From contig PABG01000071.1 of the NCBI GenBank assembly GCA_002699185.1, positions 1 to 47,668 on the forward strand: a stretch of 47,668 nucleotides of DNA, read 5' to 3'. How positions within the stretch are numbered: the first letter of the stretch is position 1; every line of letters begins with the position of its first letter. The position numbers and the translations under genes were made by a program. The stretch comes from Gammaproteobacteria bacterium. GTDB lineage: Bacteria > Pseudomonadota > Gammaproteobacteria > Thiohalobacterales > Thiohalobacteraceae. Shown piece by piece: positions 8,137 to 17,814 of the stretch. Under the pieces are notes generated by a model. The model had not been told where the DNA came from. It was given only the letters and a program-made list of their open reading frames with translations, and searched no databases.

Positions 8137-9561
8137 CTAGTTCTCGCTGTGGATGAGCAGCCCGTCGGTGGCTTCCTCGAGGTTTTCGAACGGCAGCTGT
8201 TCCAGCAGGCGACGTTTGAAGCCGGCATCGAAGTGTCGCGTGTCCAGTACCAGGGTGGGGTGGGTCCTGAGAAACCGCTCGTCCACCCTGGCGGGCGTGG
8301 AGAACAGTTCCCGCCATGCCGTTTTCTGTGCCTTGTTCCTGAGAATCTCCGGCCACAGCTTCTCGGGCACATGGCGGATATGCAGCAGCCAGTCGGTCGA
8401 GAGCACAAGCTTGGGTTTCTCGAACAGGCGGTTCTGAAGCTGCTCGATGCTGTCGAGAAAATCAATAATGCGTCCGGCGATGTCCCGCACCACGCGCAGC
8501 AGGCGCAGGCGGCTGTCCAGGTCGCCGTGCAGGTCATCCAGGTGCAGGATCTGGTCCTTGAGATAGAATTCCAGTTCCCGTTCCAGGAAGGGCTTGAGGT
8601 CAGGGTAGATAAAGTAGTCGGCCGAGTGGCGGCGGGCGAAATGGCCTATGCGACGGAGCAGATGGCTGTCCTCGCCATCTTCCGGTGCTTGTGCGAGCTG
8701 GGCCTGCAACAACGGCGCGACCTTTTCTGTCTTGCTGAGGATCCTTTTTTCGGCCGCCGCCAATACACTGCGCTGGGCCTTGCTGTTGGTGCCGTGTTGC
8801 TCGACCTCCTTTTCGGTCGGCAGGCGGTAGTGGAAGGGCACGGTTAGGGTGCGGGTCGTTTCGTCCCAGTCGACGTCCCTGGTCAGGGGGAAGAACCAGC
8901 GTCGGTCGCCCTTGGTGTTGTCCTTGGGCAGGTCGGCCTCGGTGAGCTTGAAATGCACGTTGCAGGGGCCTTCCAGGGTATCGATTTTGAAGCGGTAATC
9001 CTGGAAGTGCTCGCCGGTCTTGATGTAATGCATGCCGCGGGTCGCCCAGTGGAACATGACCTCTTCCCCCGAATAGGGCACGGCATAGGTATCAGGCCGA
9101 CGGCTGTAACGGCGCTTGGGGATAAAATCTGCGTCTTCGTAATAACGTGCGAAGAAGGTGTAGAGATGATTGAATACCTCGTCACGCGCGGTTGCAGAGG
9201 CTGAGACAGCCTCCAGCGCCTCGCGTGCCTTGAGATATTCCTTGCCCAGCTTGGTCTTGTGATAGGTTTCGGCCAGTTCCCCGCTGGAGGTGATTGCATC
9301 GTCGTCGAGCTGCTCGCGGATCTGCTCGGCCAGCTCGTCGAGCTTTTCCTGATGCTGCTCTTTCTGTGCGGAAGCCTCGGTACCGAAGGCGGCCTCCACC
9401 TGGGCGGGGAGGGTCTCCCCGATAAAACGGCGAAGCTCTTTCTCCCGTAGACGGAATAAACGGTAGATGCCGGTGTCGAGGTCAGCGAATTCAAACTGGA
9501 AGATTTCGCCGAGCAGGCGCTGAAAGCGGGAAAGATTATCCTTCTCGTTGTCTTGATTCAT
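8137..9561 (-). CDS. N-terminal part of the interrupted methyltransferase
   Basis: This 474-residue open frame starts with ATG at 9561 and ends at the amber codon. It carries no methyltransferase motif. It is rich in charged helices and has the segment YYEDADFIPKRRYSRR near the middle, which I associate with the N-terminal region of large type III-like methyltransferases. Without the second half it cannot methylate. If translated alone it might act only in target recognition or subunit contact, but that is inference. Confidence 0.65.
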   Translation of the reverse strand: MNQDNEKDNLSRFQRLLGEIFQFEFADLDTGIYRLFRLREKELRRFIGETLPAQVEAAFGTEASAQKEQHQEKLDELAEQIREQLDDDAITSSGELAETYHKTKLGKEYLKAREALEAVSASATARDEVFNHLYTFFARYYEDADFIPKRRYSRRPDTYAVPYSGEEVMFHWATRGMHYIKTGEHFQDYRFKIDTLEGPCNVHFKLTEADLPKDNTKGDRRWFFPLTRDVDWDETTRTLTVPFHYRLPTEKEVEQHGTNSKAQRSVLAAAEKRILSKTEKVAPLLQAQLAQAPEDGEDSHLLRRIGHFARRHSADYFIYPDLKPFLERELEFYLKDQILHLDDLHGDLDSRLRLLRVVRDIAGRIIDFLDSIEQLQNRLFEKPKLVLSTDWLLHIRHVPEKLWPEILRNKAQKTAWRELFSTPARVDERFLRTHPTLVLDTRHFDAGFKRRLLEQLPFENLEEATDGLLIHSEN

Positions 9562-9585
9562 GCTGGGGCAGGTTCCTGTCTGGAT

Positions 9586-10155
9586 TTATATCAGATCAAT
9601 GCTGTCTTCAAGGTATGACGCAACATTGCTTAACTGGTTCTTTTGCAGGATGGATATGAATTCTTCCGGCGATATCTGTGGGCTGGTCAGGCACGCACGC
9701 TGCTGTTTGGCCACCGCCACAACCGTTTGCGGCGAAAGATCGTATAAATAGGCGATGAAGTCATCCGGGTGCTGGGTATAAATATCGAATTCAGCGAGTT
9801 TTTCCTCAGGAAAGTCCCGGCCATTGAAGGTGACGATGACTTCGGCCTTGGCCCGGATGGCCGCTGCCAGTACATGGCGGTCATCCGGATCGGGCAGATT
9901 CAGGCTTTCAATGAGAGGCTCGTAGCCGTACACCAGGCAGTCCGGTACCGCCCTGTCCATCAACTGTCTTGTCTGCTGCAGTTTCGTTTCCGGAATGTCC
10001 TGTCGGTTCTTCTGCAGGTTTCCGATCCACTCTGCGTGGATGTCGTCGGTCCAGCGGGCACGAAAAAGCCCCGTTACGGCCAGTCTCACCAACATGTCTC
10101 GTAACGGGGCGGGATAGAGAACACACGCGTCGTAGACGACCGTGAAGTTCGCCAT
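9586..10155 (-). CDS. PIN-domain protein, probable toxin ribonuclease
   Basis: A 189-residue protein with a PIN fold. Acidic residues expected for metal binding are in VVYDACVLYP near the N-terminus, in DPDDRHVLAA in the middle and in FNGRDFPEE after it. The layout resembles the PIN_3 type of VapC-like toxins, which cut RNA. It starts four bases after the stop of an excisionase-type HTH gene, so the two form a pair like a toxin-antitoxin module. The pair sits directly upstream of the methyltransferase, 24 bases away. The RNA target is unknown. Confidence 0.8.
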   Translation of the reverse strand: MANFTVVYDACVLYPAPLRDMLVRLAVTGLFRARWTDDIHAEWIGNLQKNRQDIPETKLQQTRQLMDRAVPDCLVYGYEPLIESLNLPDPDDRHVLAAAIRAKAEVIVTFNGRDFPEEKLAEFDIYTQHPDDFIAYLYDLSPQTVVAVAKQQRACLTSPQISPEEFISILQKNQLSNVASYLEDSIDLI

Positions 10156-10158
10156 TGT

Positions 10159-10617
10159 TCAATAACCCATATCCAATTCTTGGCCTTGTCGGGTGAGGGC
10201 GTCAAGGGCGTCCATGGATTCCTGTTCCCGTTTTGTCCTGTATTCCATCAGGTCCCTGAAATAGATTTTTCTGCGCACGCCGACTTTGTGGAATGGGATT
10301 TCGCCTTCATCCAGCAGCTTGACCAGATAGGGCCGTGAGACATTCAGGACATCCGCGGCCTGCTGGGTGGTCAGCTCGGCATGGATGGGGACAAGCGATA
10401 TCGCATTCCCCTTGGCCATCTGGTTGAGAATATCCACCAGCAGCCGGATGGCGGAGACGGGCACGGTGATCTCCTGCTCGCCGTCCAACAGGCGCAGTCT
10501 GGCCCTTTCCCCCTCCCCGATCAGCGCGGCCAGGAGGCGGCTGCTCTCCGCGGCGAGGGCGGCTTCCTCTTCGTTCGGTGCTTCCAGCATGTGATATTTC
10601 TGGGCGGCGCTCATCAT
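10159..10617 (-). CDS. excisionase-type HTH protein, probable antitoxin
   Basis: A 152-residue protein with a MerR/excisionase-like DNA-binding domain near residues 85-135; the helix-turn-helix is LTTQQAADVLNVSRPYLVKL and the following wing is HKVGVRRKIYF. Such proteins are found as antitoxins next to PIN_3 toxins. The first 80 residues, rich in Ala, Glu and Leu, may bind the toxin or dimerise. ATG at 10617 has GGAG six bases upstream. It probably represses its own promoter in the AT-rich stretch 10620-10750, where similar GTTTATTTCG and GGAATAAAC stretches could be operators; that is inference. Confidence 0.75.
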   Translation of the reverse strand: MMSAAQKYHMLEAPNEEEAALAAESSRLLAALIGEGERARLRLLDGEQEITVPVSAIRLLVDILNQMAKGNAISLVPIHAELTTQQAADVLNVSRPYLVKLLDEGEIPFHKVGVRRKIYFRDLMEYRTKREQESMDALDALTRQGQELDMGY

Positions 10618-10832
10618 TGATCTCCGTCGGTGTCCGTTTCGTTTATTTCGATTATTGGCCTATTCTGGTATTTCTTTAGGCAGATGTACAGGTAAACGGA
10701 ATAAACAAAATTTCGACTTATCTAAAAATCAATGGGTTATGGTTTTTTGGTTGCCACCGCACCCCTCAATATTGATGCGGCTGCGCCAGCGGAGAGAGGG
10801 CCGTCATGCCGGTGTTTGTGAAACTGTCAGGA

Positions 10833-11143
10833 TGGTGGGCCCGGTAGGACTTGAACCTACGACCAAGGGATTCACTGTACCCCGAAGTTTCCCCCGGGAG
10901 CGGACTATCTCACCACCCTCGACCGGGTCGTTAGGGTGCGGGACGCTCTTGCCTGTGATTAAGGGCGCTCAAGCCCCCAGGTAGTCTCTGCACCTTCCGG
11001 AGGTGTACCCCCGGCTTGGCTCAGGGTTGCCACCGGCCGCGCCGCTGCGGGTTCCCTGAATTCATCCCGTTCATTCCCCGCCTTTCGGCGGGAACGCACC
11101 TTTGTGATGAGTCCCCTGCTCTGACCAACTGAGCTACAGGCCC
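10833..11143 (-). tRNA. tRNA-Ile(CAU) gene interrupted by an intron
   Basis: Exon 1 is 11143-11107 (37 nt, ending with the anticodon CAU) and exon 2 is 10872-10833 (40 nt, ending with encoded CCA). Joined they give a 77-nt cloverleaf with acceptor stem GGGCCTG/CGGGCCC (one G-U pair), D arm GCTC/GAGC, anticodon stem GGGGA/TCCCT and T arm GTAGG/CCTAC. CAU could mean Met, but the anticodon arm and the variable region TTGGTC look like the E. coli ileX-type tRNA, whose C34 is changed to lysidine. I therefore call Ile2. Elongator Met is the alternative. Confidence 0.9.
10873..11106 (-). ncRNA. group I intron in the tRNA anticodon loop
   Basis: The 234-nt insert lies right after the anticodon U. 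Its last base is G, as required of the intron end. P1 can form by CAU of the exon with GUG at intron positions 8-10, giving the conserved U-G pair at the splice site. P2 is a long stem capped by GAAA, P9 another GAAA-capped stem (CCCGGGGGAAACTTCGGGG). The P7 guanosine-binding core is seen as CAGAGACTA with ATAGTCC. CAGGG and CCCTG can form P4. The same layout, position and GNRA loops are known from the Azoarcus tRNA-Ile(CAU) ribozyme. There is no reading frame inside. Confidence 0.9.
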
Positions 11144-11237
11144 GTCCTTGGGATTCTACCATTATCTGCCGGGCTGGGGCATACTGAGGCATCGGATCTG
11201 GCCAGGAAGGCCTGCTTACAACACAGGGGGTGTTGCC

Positions 11238-11618
11238 ATGGGTTCGTGTCAGACATGCGGGGGTGGGCTGCAAGGCCGCCAGCGCAAATTCTGTTCCCGC
11301 CGCTGCAAGACTATTCATTTCAATCTCCTGCATCAATCCTATCTGGCCCAACAGAGACGTGGCCGACTTCGCAAGTTGAAGCTGATTGCGCTGAAGGGTG
11401 CAAGGTGTCAGCGCTGTGGCTATGGCAGGAACTATGCAGCGCTGGAGTTTCATCATCCGGATCCGGCTGAAAAGGAATTTTCCCTGGATCTCCGGTCGCT
11501 ATCGAATCGCAAATGGGAGGTGGTGGTTGAAGAGGCGAGGAAGTGTGAGTTGCTGTGTTCCAACTGCCATGCGGAAATCCATAATCCGGAATGCCTGTTA
11601 ACCTCGATGGGTAGATAA
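11238..11618 (+). CDS. small HNH endonuclease-like protein
   Basis: A 126-residue protein. The N-terminus has a zinc-ribbon-like CQTCGG...KFCSRRCK (residues 4-25). The second half is an HNH domain: CQRCGY, then LEFHHPDP, then [11 protein letters not shown], giving both zinc cysteine pairs and the catalytic histidine pair. The ATG at 11238 has GGGGG seven bases upstream; an earlier in-frame start at 11148 has no such site and would read into the tRNA upstream region. It diverges from the intron-containing tRNA, 94 bases from its 5' end. It may be a free-standing homing or defence nuclease, or a housekeeping HNH protein of unknown role. Confidence 0.75.
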   Translation: MGSCQTCGGGLQGRQRKFCSRRCKTIHFNLLHQSYLAQQRRGRLRKLKLIALKGARCQRCGYGRNYAALEFHHPDPAEKEFSLDLRSLSNRKWEVVVEEARKCELLCSNCHAEIHNPECLLTSMGR

Positions 11619-11631
11619 GAATTCAGGCAAT

Positions 11632-11662
11632 AAAAAAGGCGCCACCTTGCGGTGGCGCCTTT
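11632..11662. terminator. bidirectional terminator between HNH gene and rpoD
   Basis: A perfect 9-bp stem, GGCGCCACC (11638-11646) with GGTGGCGCC (11651-11659), has a TTGC loop. On the minus strand it is followed by TTTTTT, giving a strong rho-independent terminator for rpoD; on the plus strand the T run is only three bases. Confidence 0.85.
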
Positions 11663-11691
11663 GAGAGGTGCGGGCCGAGGGCCGCCGGACC

Positions 11692-13536
<1,845 letters not shown>

Positions 13537-13570
13537 GGTCGCCAATTGCGTATCTCCGGGTTACAATATG

Positions 13571-13602
13571 CCGTCGCCAAGCCGATGAGGGCTTGGCGAC
13601 GG
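13571..13602. promoter_or_regulatory. 13-bp perfect inverted repeat in the rpoD leader
   Basis: CCGTCGCCAAGCC and its exact inverse flank a six-base loop between dnaG and rpoD. On the rpoD strand the T run comes before the hairpin, not after it, so it is not a terminator for dnaG. It ends 13 bases before the rpoD ribosome site. Confidence 0.6.
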
Positions 13603-13675
13603 TAAAAAAATCAAACGATCAGTATAGTAAACATGTTCCTTCTTTACCAGCCGCTAATATAGCCGGCCCCTGCGG

Positions 13676-15517
13676 TCAGCCTTCTCCCCGGCTTCCAGGG
13701 GGACGTTTAAACCCCTGAATCAATTCCATATGCTCCTGCCGTTCGGCCTCGCTCCATTCGCTCGGCCGACGGCTCTCCAGGTAGCGCAGCCGGGCGGCGG
13801 CCTGCTCGCGCCGCGCCTCCTGCAGCAGCAGTTCGGCATAGGCGTCGAATTCGTGCTCAATCCGGTTCTGGTCCAGATCCAGCCGCTGGGTCGCCAGACG
13901 GGCCAGGTGGCGGCCGGCCTCGCTGCCGCGCCAGTGCTCCAGAACCCCGCCTGTGGTTACATGGGGATTGACCTGCAGATATTCAATCAGTTCAACCAGC
14001 AGATCGGCTCCCGGCCGGCGTACCCGGCGCAGTAGGTCGGGGTTGTCCAGTCGCGACGCCAGCTCCGGGTGTTGCAACAGCAGGGCCACCAGGTGGCGGA
14101 CCGGGCTGAGGCCGTCGCGTCCGGCCCGGTCAGGCGGCATGGCGCGCGGGGCCCGGGCCGTGGCGCCGTCCTCGCCGGTCAGCCCGGCCAGTTCGCCCGC
14201 AGGCAGGGCCGCCAGGCGCTCCAGCTGGTGCACCATCATGCGCCGGAATATTCCGGGCTGGAGTTGTGTGAGCAGCGGTTTGGCCTTTTCCACCAGCCGC
14301 GCCCGGCCGTCGATACTGTCCATATCGACCGCCCCGGCCAGATGTTCAAAGAAGAAGTCGGAAAATGGGATGGCGTTGGCAGCCCGCTCACGGAAGATTT
14401 CCGCGCCTTCCTTGCGGATGAAGCTGTCCGGGTCCTCGCCCTCGGGCAGGAACAGGAAGCGCGCCTCACGGCCCTCGCGCAGCACCGGCAGGGCGTTTTC
14501 CAGCGCCCGCCAGGCGGCCTGCAGCCCGGCGCGGTCGCCGTCGAAGCAGAACACCACCTCGGGCACCACCCGGAACAGCTGCTCCAGGTGCTCGCTGGTG
14601 GTGGCCGTGCCCAGGGTGGCCACGGCATTGCGTACGCCGAACTGGGCCAGTGCCACCACGTCCATGTAGCCCTCGACCACCAGCAGCCGGTCCAGCTGGC
14701 GCACCTGCTTGCGCGCCTCGAACAGGCCGTACAGTTCGCGGCCCTTGTGGAAGATGGGGGTCTCGGGGGAGTTGAGATATTTCGGGCCGGCCGCTCCCGG
14801 CATCCTGCCTCCCGCGGCATTCGCACTTCCCTGTGCGTCATCCTCCTCCAGCACCCGGCCGCCGAAGCCGATGATGCGCCCGCGCCGGTCGTGGATGGGG
14901 AACATGATGCGATCGCGGAAGCGGTCATAGAGCTCGCCGTTGTCCTTCTGGATCGCCAGCCCCCCGGCCGCCAGCGCCCGGCGCCGGGCCGGGTCTCGAC
15001 CCAGGGTGTTCAGCAGATTGTCCCAGCCCGGCGGGGCATAGCCCAGACCGAAGTCGCGGGCGATCTCGCCCGACAGGCCGCGGCCCTTGAGGTACTCCAC
15101 TGCCGATGCTGCCCGCGGGTGTTCGCGCAGCATTCGCTGGAAGTAGCGGGCGGCCTCCATGTGCAGTTCGTAGAGCAGGGTGTTCTGGCTGCGCTGGGTA
15201 TCGTCGCCGCGCCCGGCCTCGCGCGGCACCTCCAGCCCCACGCTGCGGGCCAGTTCCTCCACCGCCTCGACGAAATCCAGATGCTCGTAGTCCATCAGGA
15301 AGCCCAGCGCGGTGCCATGGGCGCCGCAGCCGAAGCAGTGGAAGAACTGCTTGGAGGGGCTGACGGTGAAGGAGGGCGTCTTCTCGTTGTGGAAGGGGCA
15401 GCAGGCGGTGTATTCGCGGCCGGCCTTTTTCAGCGGTACGCGCGAATCGATCACCTCGACAATGTCGACGCGCTGCATCAGGTCATCGATGAACTGCTGA
15501 GGGATCCGCCCGGCCAT
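13676..15517 (-). CDS. dnaG: DnaG primase
   Basis: A 613-residue DNA primase that makes RNA primers at the replication fork. The N-terminal CHC2 zinc finger is CCPFHNEKTPSF with FHCFGCG near residues 40-65. The central TOPRIM catalytic core includes VVEGYMDVVAL and FCFDGDRAG, with the acidic metal ligands present. The C-terminal part is the DnaB-binding region and is more variable. The start is the ATG of MAGRIPQQFIDDL, which matches family length. It belongs to the macromolecular synthesis operon with rpsU and rpoD; yqeY and a palindromic repeat lie upstream. Confidence 0.97.
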   Translation of the reverse strand: MAGRIPQQFIDDLMQRVDIVEVIDSRVPLKKAGREYTACCPFHNEKTPSFTVSPSKQFFHCFGCGAHGTALGFLMDYEHLDFVEAVEELARSVGLEVPREAGRGDDTQRSQNTLLYELHMEAARYFQRMLREHPRAASAVEYLKGRGLSGEIARDFGLGYAPPGWDNLLNTLGRDPARRRALAAGGLAIQKDNGELYDRFRDRIMFPIHDRRGRIIGFGGRVLEEDDAQGSANAAGGRMPGAAGPKYLNSPETPIFHKGRELYGLFEARKQVRQLDRLLVVEGYMDVVALAQFGVRNAVATLGTATTSEHLEQLFRVVPEVVFCFDGDRAGLQAAWRALENALPVLREGREARFLFLPEGEDPDSFIRKEGAEIFRERAANAIPFSDFFFEHLAGAVDMDSIDGRARLVEKAKPLLTQLQPGIFRRMMVHQLERLAALPAGELAGLTGEDGATARAPRAMPPDRAGRDGLSPVRHLVALLLQHPELASRLDNPDLLRRVRRPGADLLVELIEYLQVNPHVTTGGVLEHWRGSEAGRHLARLATQRLDLDQNRIEHEFDAYAELLLQEARREQAAARLRYLESRRPSEWSEAERQEHMELIQGFKRPPGSRGEG

Positions 15518-15594
15518 GGGGGGTTATGGTATCAGGGGTCAGCATTGTAGGTTAGACTTCGCTTCCCTCCAGCTAACCCGCGTACTGACTTTCT

Positions 15595-15688
15595 GTCATT
15601 GCGAGGTGCGCAAGCACCGTGGCAATCCCTTTCTACGAAGAGGTTGCCGTGTGAGATTGCCACGGCGCTTACGCGCCTCGCAACGACG
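15595..15688. repeat. palindromic intergenic repeat, family A
   Basis: The element opens with GTCATTGCGAGG and closes with the near-inverse CCTCGCAACGAC; inside, GTGGCAATC is answered by GATTGCCAC. Related copies are at 17645-17733, 31330-31413 and 43963-44103. It lies between yqeY and dnaG. Confidence 0.8.
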
Positions 15689-15709
15689 GTGAAATCCGGG
15701 GCAGGCGGC

Positions 15710-16156
15710 CTAGCCGCCCAGCTTCGCCTTGACCTGGCCGCTGACCGCGCCCATGTCGGCGCGCCCCTGCAGTTTGGGCTTGAGCTGGCCCATCACCTTG
15801 CCCATGTCCTTGATGGACGCGGCGCCGCTGGCAGCGATGGCGTCATCGATCAACCGGCCGATCTCGGCCTCGGTGAGGGGTTCGGGGAGATAGTCCTGGA
15901 TGACCTCGATTTCCTGCTGCTCCTTCGCAGCCAGTTCGTCGCGGCCGGCGGACTGGTATTGCTCGATGGACTCGCGCCGCTGCTTGACCATCTTGTCCAG
16001 CACGGCGGTGACCTGGGCGTCGTCGAGCTCGATGCGCTCATCGACTTCCCGCTGCTTGATCGCGGCCATGATCAGCCGGATGGCGGCCAGGCGTGGCTTG
16101 TCGCCACCGCGCATGGCGGCCTTCATGTCCTCCTGGATCCGGGCCTTGAGTGACAT
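15710..16156 (-). CDS. yqeY: GatB/YqeY-domain protein
   Basis: A 148-residue soluble protein of the YqeY family, whose domain is also found at the C-terminus of GatB, the tRNA amidotransferase subunit. Recognisable segments are IRLIMAAIKQREVD in the first third and IQDYLPEPLTEAEI near residue 100, followed by the compact C-terminal helical part with KDMGKVMGQLKPKL. Its exact function is not established; an effect on tRNA-dependent amidation is often supposed. It lies between rpsU and dnaG, a common place for it in Gammaproteobacteria, 25 bases after rpsU, so it is very likely co-transcribed. Confidence 0.92.
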   Translation of the reverse strand: MSLKARIQEDMKAAMRGGDKPRLAAIRLIMAAIKQREVDERIELDDAQVTAVLDKMVKQRRESIEQYQSAGRDELAAKEQQEIEVIQDYLPEPLTEAEIGRLIDDAIAASGAASIKDMGKVMGQLKPKLQGRADMGAVSGQVKAKLGG

Positions 16157-16181
16157 GATCGGGATTGTCCGCAGAAGAGGA

Positions 16182-16397
16182 TCAGTACTGGCGGGTGCGG
16201 CGGGCGACTTCGCGCGACACCTTCTTCATGTGGCGCTTGACGGCCGCGGCGCGCTTGCGCTTGCGTTCCTGGGTGGGCTTCTCATAGAACTCGCGGCGGC
16301 GCACTTCGGAAAGAATGCCGGCCTTTTCACAGGAACGCTTGAAGCGGCGCAGGGCGACTTCGAAGGGTTCGTTTTCCTTGACACGAACGTTCGGCAT
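16182..16397 (-). CDS. rpsU: Ribosomal protein S21
   Basis: A 71-residue basic protein of the small ribosomal subunit that helps pair the 16S rRNA 3' end with ribosome-binding sites. The whole sequence matches the family: [19 protein letters not shown] at the start, [11 protein letters not shown] in the middle and a lysine/arginine-rich tail. It is the first gene of the rpsU-yqeY-dnaG-rpoD series and diverges from tsaD, with 145 bases between them that must contain both promoters. Confidence 0.98.
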   Translation of the reverse strand: MPNVRVKENEPFEVALRRFKRSCEKAGILSEVRRREFYEKPTQERKRKRAAAVKRHMKKVSREVARRTRQY

Positions 16398-16542
16398 GCA
16401 GTCGATATCCTCTATTCGTTGCGTTGACTGGTCACGAATCGGCCCCTTTCACGGGACGAAGGGCGGGCATTCTAATCCGTCGGGCGAGAGAAATCAAAAT
16501 CCTGCTGGCCCTGGGCGGCCCCGGGATGGGAAAATAGGCGGG

Positions 16543-17556
16543 ATGCGAGTCCTCGGTATCGAAAGTTCCTGCGACGAGACCGGCCTGGCGCTCTACGACA
16601 GCGAGGCCGGGCTGCTGGCGCACGCCCTGCACTCCCAGGTGGCCATGCACGCCGACTACGGCGGGGTGGTGCCGGAGCTGGCCTCGCGCGACCATGTGCG
16701 TCGTATCATTCCCTTGATGAATCAAGTGCTTGATGAAGCCGGCGTGGACCGGGACGGGATCGACGGGGTGGCCTACACCGCCGGCCCCGGCCTGATCGGG
16801 GCCCTGCTGGTGGGGGCGAGCGTGGGCCGGTCGCTGGCCTGGGGCCTGGATGTGCCCGCCGTCGGGGTGCACCACATGGAGGGCCACCTGCTGGCGCCGC
16901 TGCTGGAGCCCGACCCGCCGGCCTTTCCCTTCGTCGCCCTGCTGGTCTCGGGCGGGCACAGCATGCTGGTGCGGGTCGCGGGCGTGGGCCGCTATGCGCT
17001 GCTGGGGGATTCCCTGGACGATGCCGCCGGCGAGGCCTTCGACAAGACCGCCAAGCTGCTGGAACTCGGCTACCCCGGCGGCCCGGCGGTGGCGCGCCTG
17101 GCCGAGCAGGGCGATCCCGGCCGTTTCCGCTTTCCCCGCCCCATGACCGACCGCCCGGGGCTGGATTTCAGCTTCAGCGGGCTGAAGACCTTCACCCTCA
17201 ACACCTGGCAGGCGCACCGGGGCGAGGCGCAGGCCCGCGCCGATATTGCCCGCGCCTTCCAGGATGCGGTGGTCGACACCCTGCTGATCAAGTGCCGCCG
17301 GGCCCTAGATGAAACCGGCCTGGACCGGCTGGTGGTCGCCGGCGGCGTCGGTGCCAACCGCGCCCTGCGCCAGGGCCTGGAGACGATGTTGGAAAAACGC
17401 GGCGGCCGGGTGCATTTCCCGCGGCTGGAATTCTGCACCGACAATGGCGCCATGATCGCCTTCGCCGGCTGCCTGCGGCTGCAGGCGGGGCAGCTGGAGA
17501 CGCCGGCCATCGAGGTACGGGCGCGCTGGCCGCTGGAGGAGTTGCCGGAGGTTTGA
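16543..17556 (+). CDS. tsaD: TsaD, tRNA t6A threonylcarbamoyltransferase
   Basis: A 337-residue ASKHA-fold protein that transfers the threonylcarbamoyl group to A37 of ANN-decoding tRNAs, with TsaB and TsaE. The N-terminus [10 protein letters not shown] is diagnostic. The metal-binding histidines are in [10 protein letters not shown] near residue 110, and the nucleotide-binding GGVGAN is near residue 268. The ATG at 16543 follows GGCGG and gives the usual length. It diverges from rpsU, the standard arrangement. A composite repeat follows its stop. Confidence 0.97.
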   Translation: MRVLGIESSCDETGLALYDSEAGLLAHALHSQVAMHADYGGVVPELASRDHVRRIIPLMNQVLDEAGVDRDGIDGVAYTAGPGLIGALLVGASVGRSLAWGLDVPAVGVHHMEGHLLAPLLEPDPPAFPFVALLVSGGHSMLVRVAGVGRYALLGDSLDDAAGEAFDKTAKLLELGYPGGPAVARLAEQGDPGRFRFPRPMTDRPGLDFSFSGLKTFTLNTWQAHRGEAQARADIARAFQDAVVDTLLIKCRRALDETGLDRLVVAGGVGANRALRQGLETMLEKRGGRVHFPRLEFCTDNGAMIAFAGCLRLQAGQLETPAIEVRARWPLEELPEV

Positions 17557-17569
17557 TCTGGTGGGTGCG

Positions 17570-17795
17570 CGGGGAATAACGCAGAGGCGTTTATGCCCTA
17601 TGGGTGCGGAGGCGCAAAGAATATCAAGTGTCTTCTGATCCATTACGTCATTGCGAGGCGCGCAGCGCCGCGGCAATCTCTATATGACTGAGTCAGCAGT
17701 ACGAGATTGCTTCGCTGTGCTCGCAATGACGTAAACCATTTATATGGTTTGAATAGAGAAAACGCTGCGTCTCCGCGCCCTCTGCGTTGAAGCCG
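17570..17795. repeat. nested repeat: family A inside family C
   Basis: The outer arms are AACGCAGAGGCG (about 17578) and CCCTCTGCGTTG (about 17780), with GGTGCGGAGGCGCAAAG and CTGCGTCTCCGCG inside them. Between them lies a complete family A element at 17645-17733 that opens ACGTCATTGCGAGG and closes CTCGCAATGACGT. It fills the gap between the convergent genes tsaD and plsY. Confidence 0.75.
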
Positions 17796-17814
17796 CCCCG
17801 GCCCGGGAACCGGA

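Larger units (their letters stand above)
6541..9561 (-). pseudogene. large DNA methyltransferase (Mod) broken by an in-frame TAG
   Basis: Two open frames, 9561-8137 and 8121-6541, are in the same frame and separated only by one TAG at 8139-8137. Read through, they give a protein of about 1006 residues whose sequence runs without a break across the stop: LLIHSEN, stop, QALNLLQHKYAGK, then IYIDPPY. No base is missing. A single change of TGG (Trp) or of a Tyr codon to TAG would explain it. The intact form is a beta-class adenine methyltransferase with a long N-terminal region, partner of the downstream Res. It may be a recent null mutation, a sequencing error, or a suppressed stop. Confidence 0.8.

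Noticed and set aside
3343-10832. Integrative island at the tRNA-Ile 3' end
   Set aside because: The defence block ends near the tRNA 3' end, but I found no integrase and no second copy of the tRNA end near 3343-3450, so tRNA-site integration is not supported.
10655-10984. Plus-strand open frame with the wording GPVGLEPTTKG
   Set aside because: It is the antisense reading of the tRNA-Ile 3' exon and intron; this peptide is a known by-product of translating tRNA genes.
14069-15550. 493-codon plus-strand open frame
   Set aside because: Shadow of dnaG, which has all primase motifs on the other strand.
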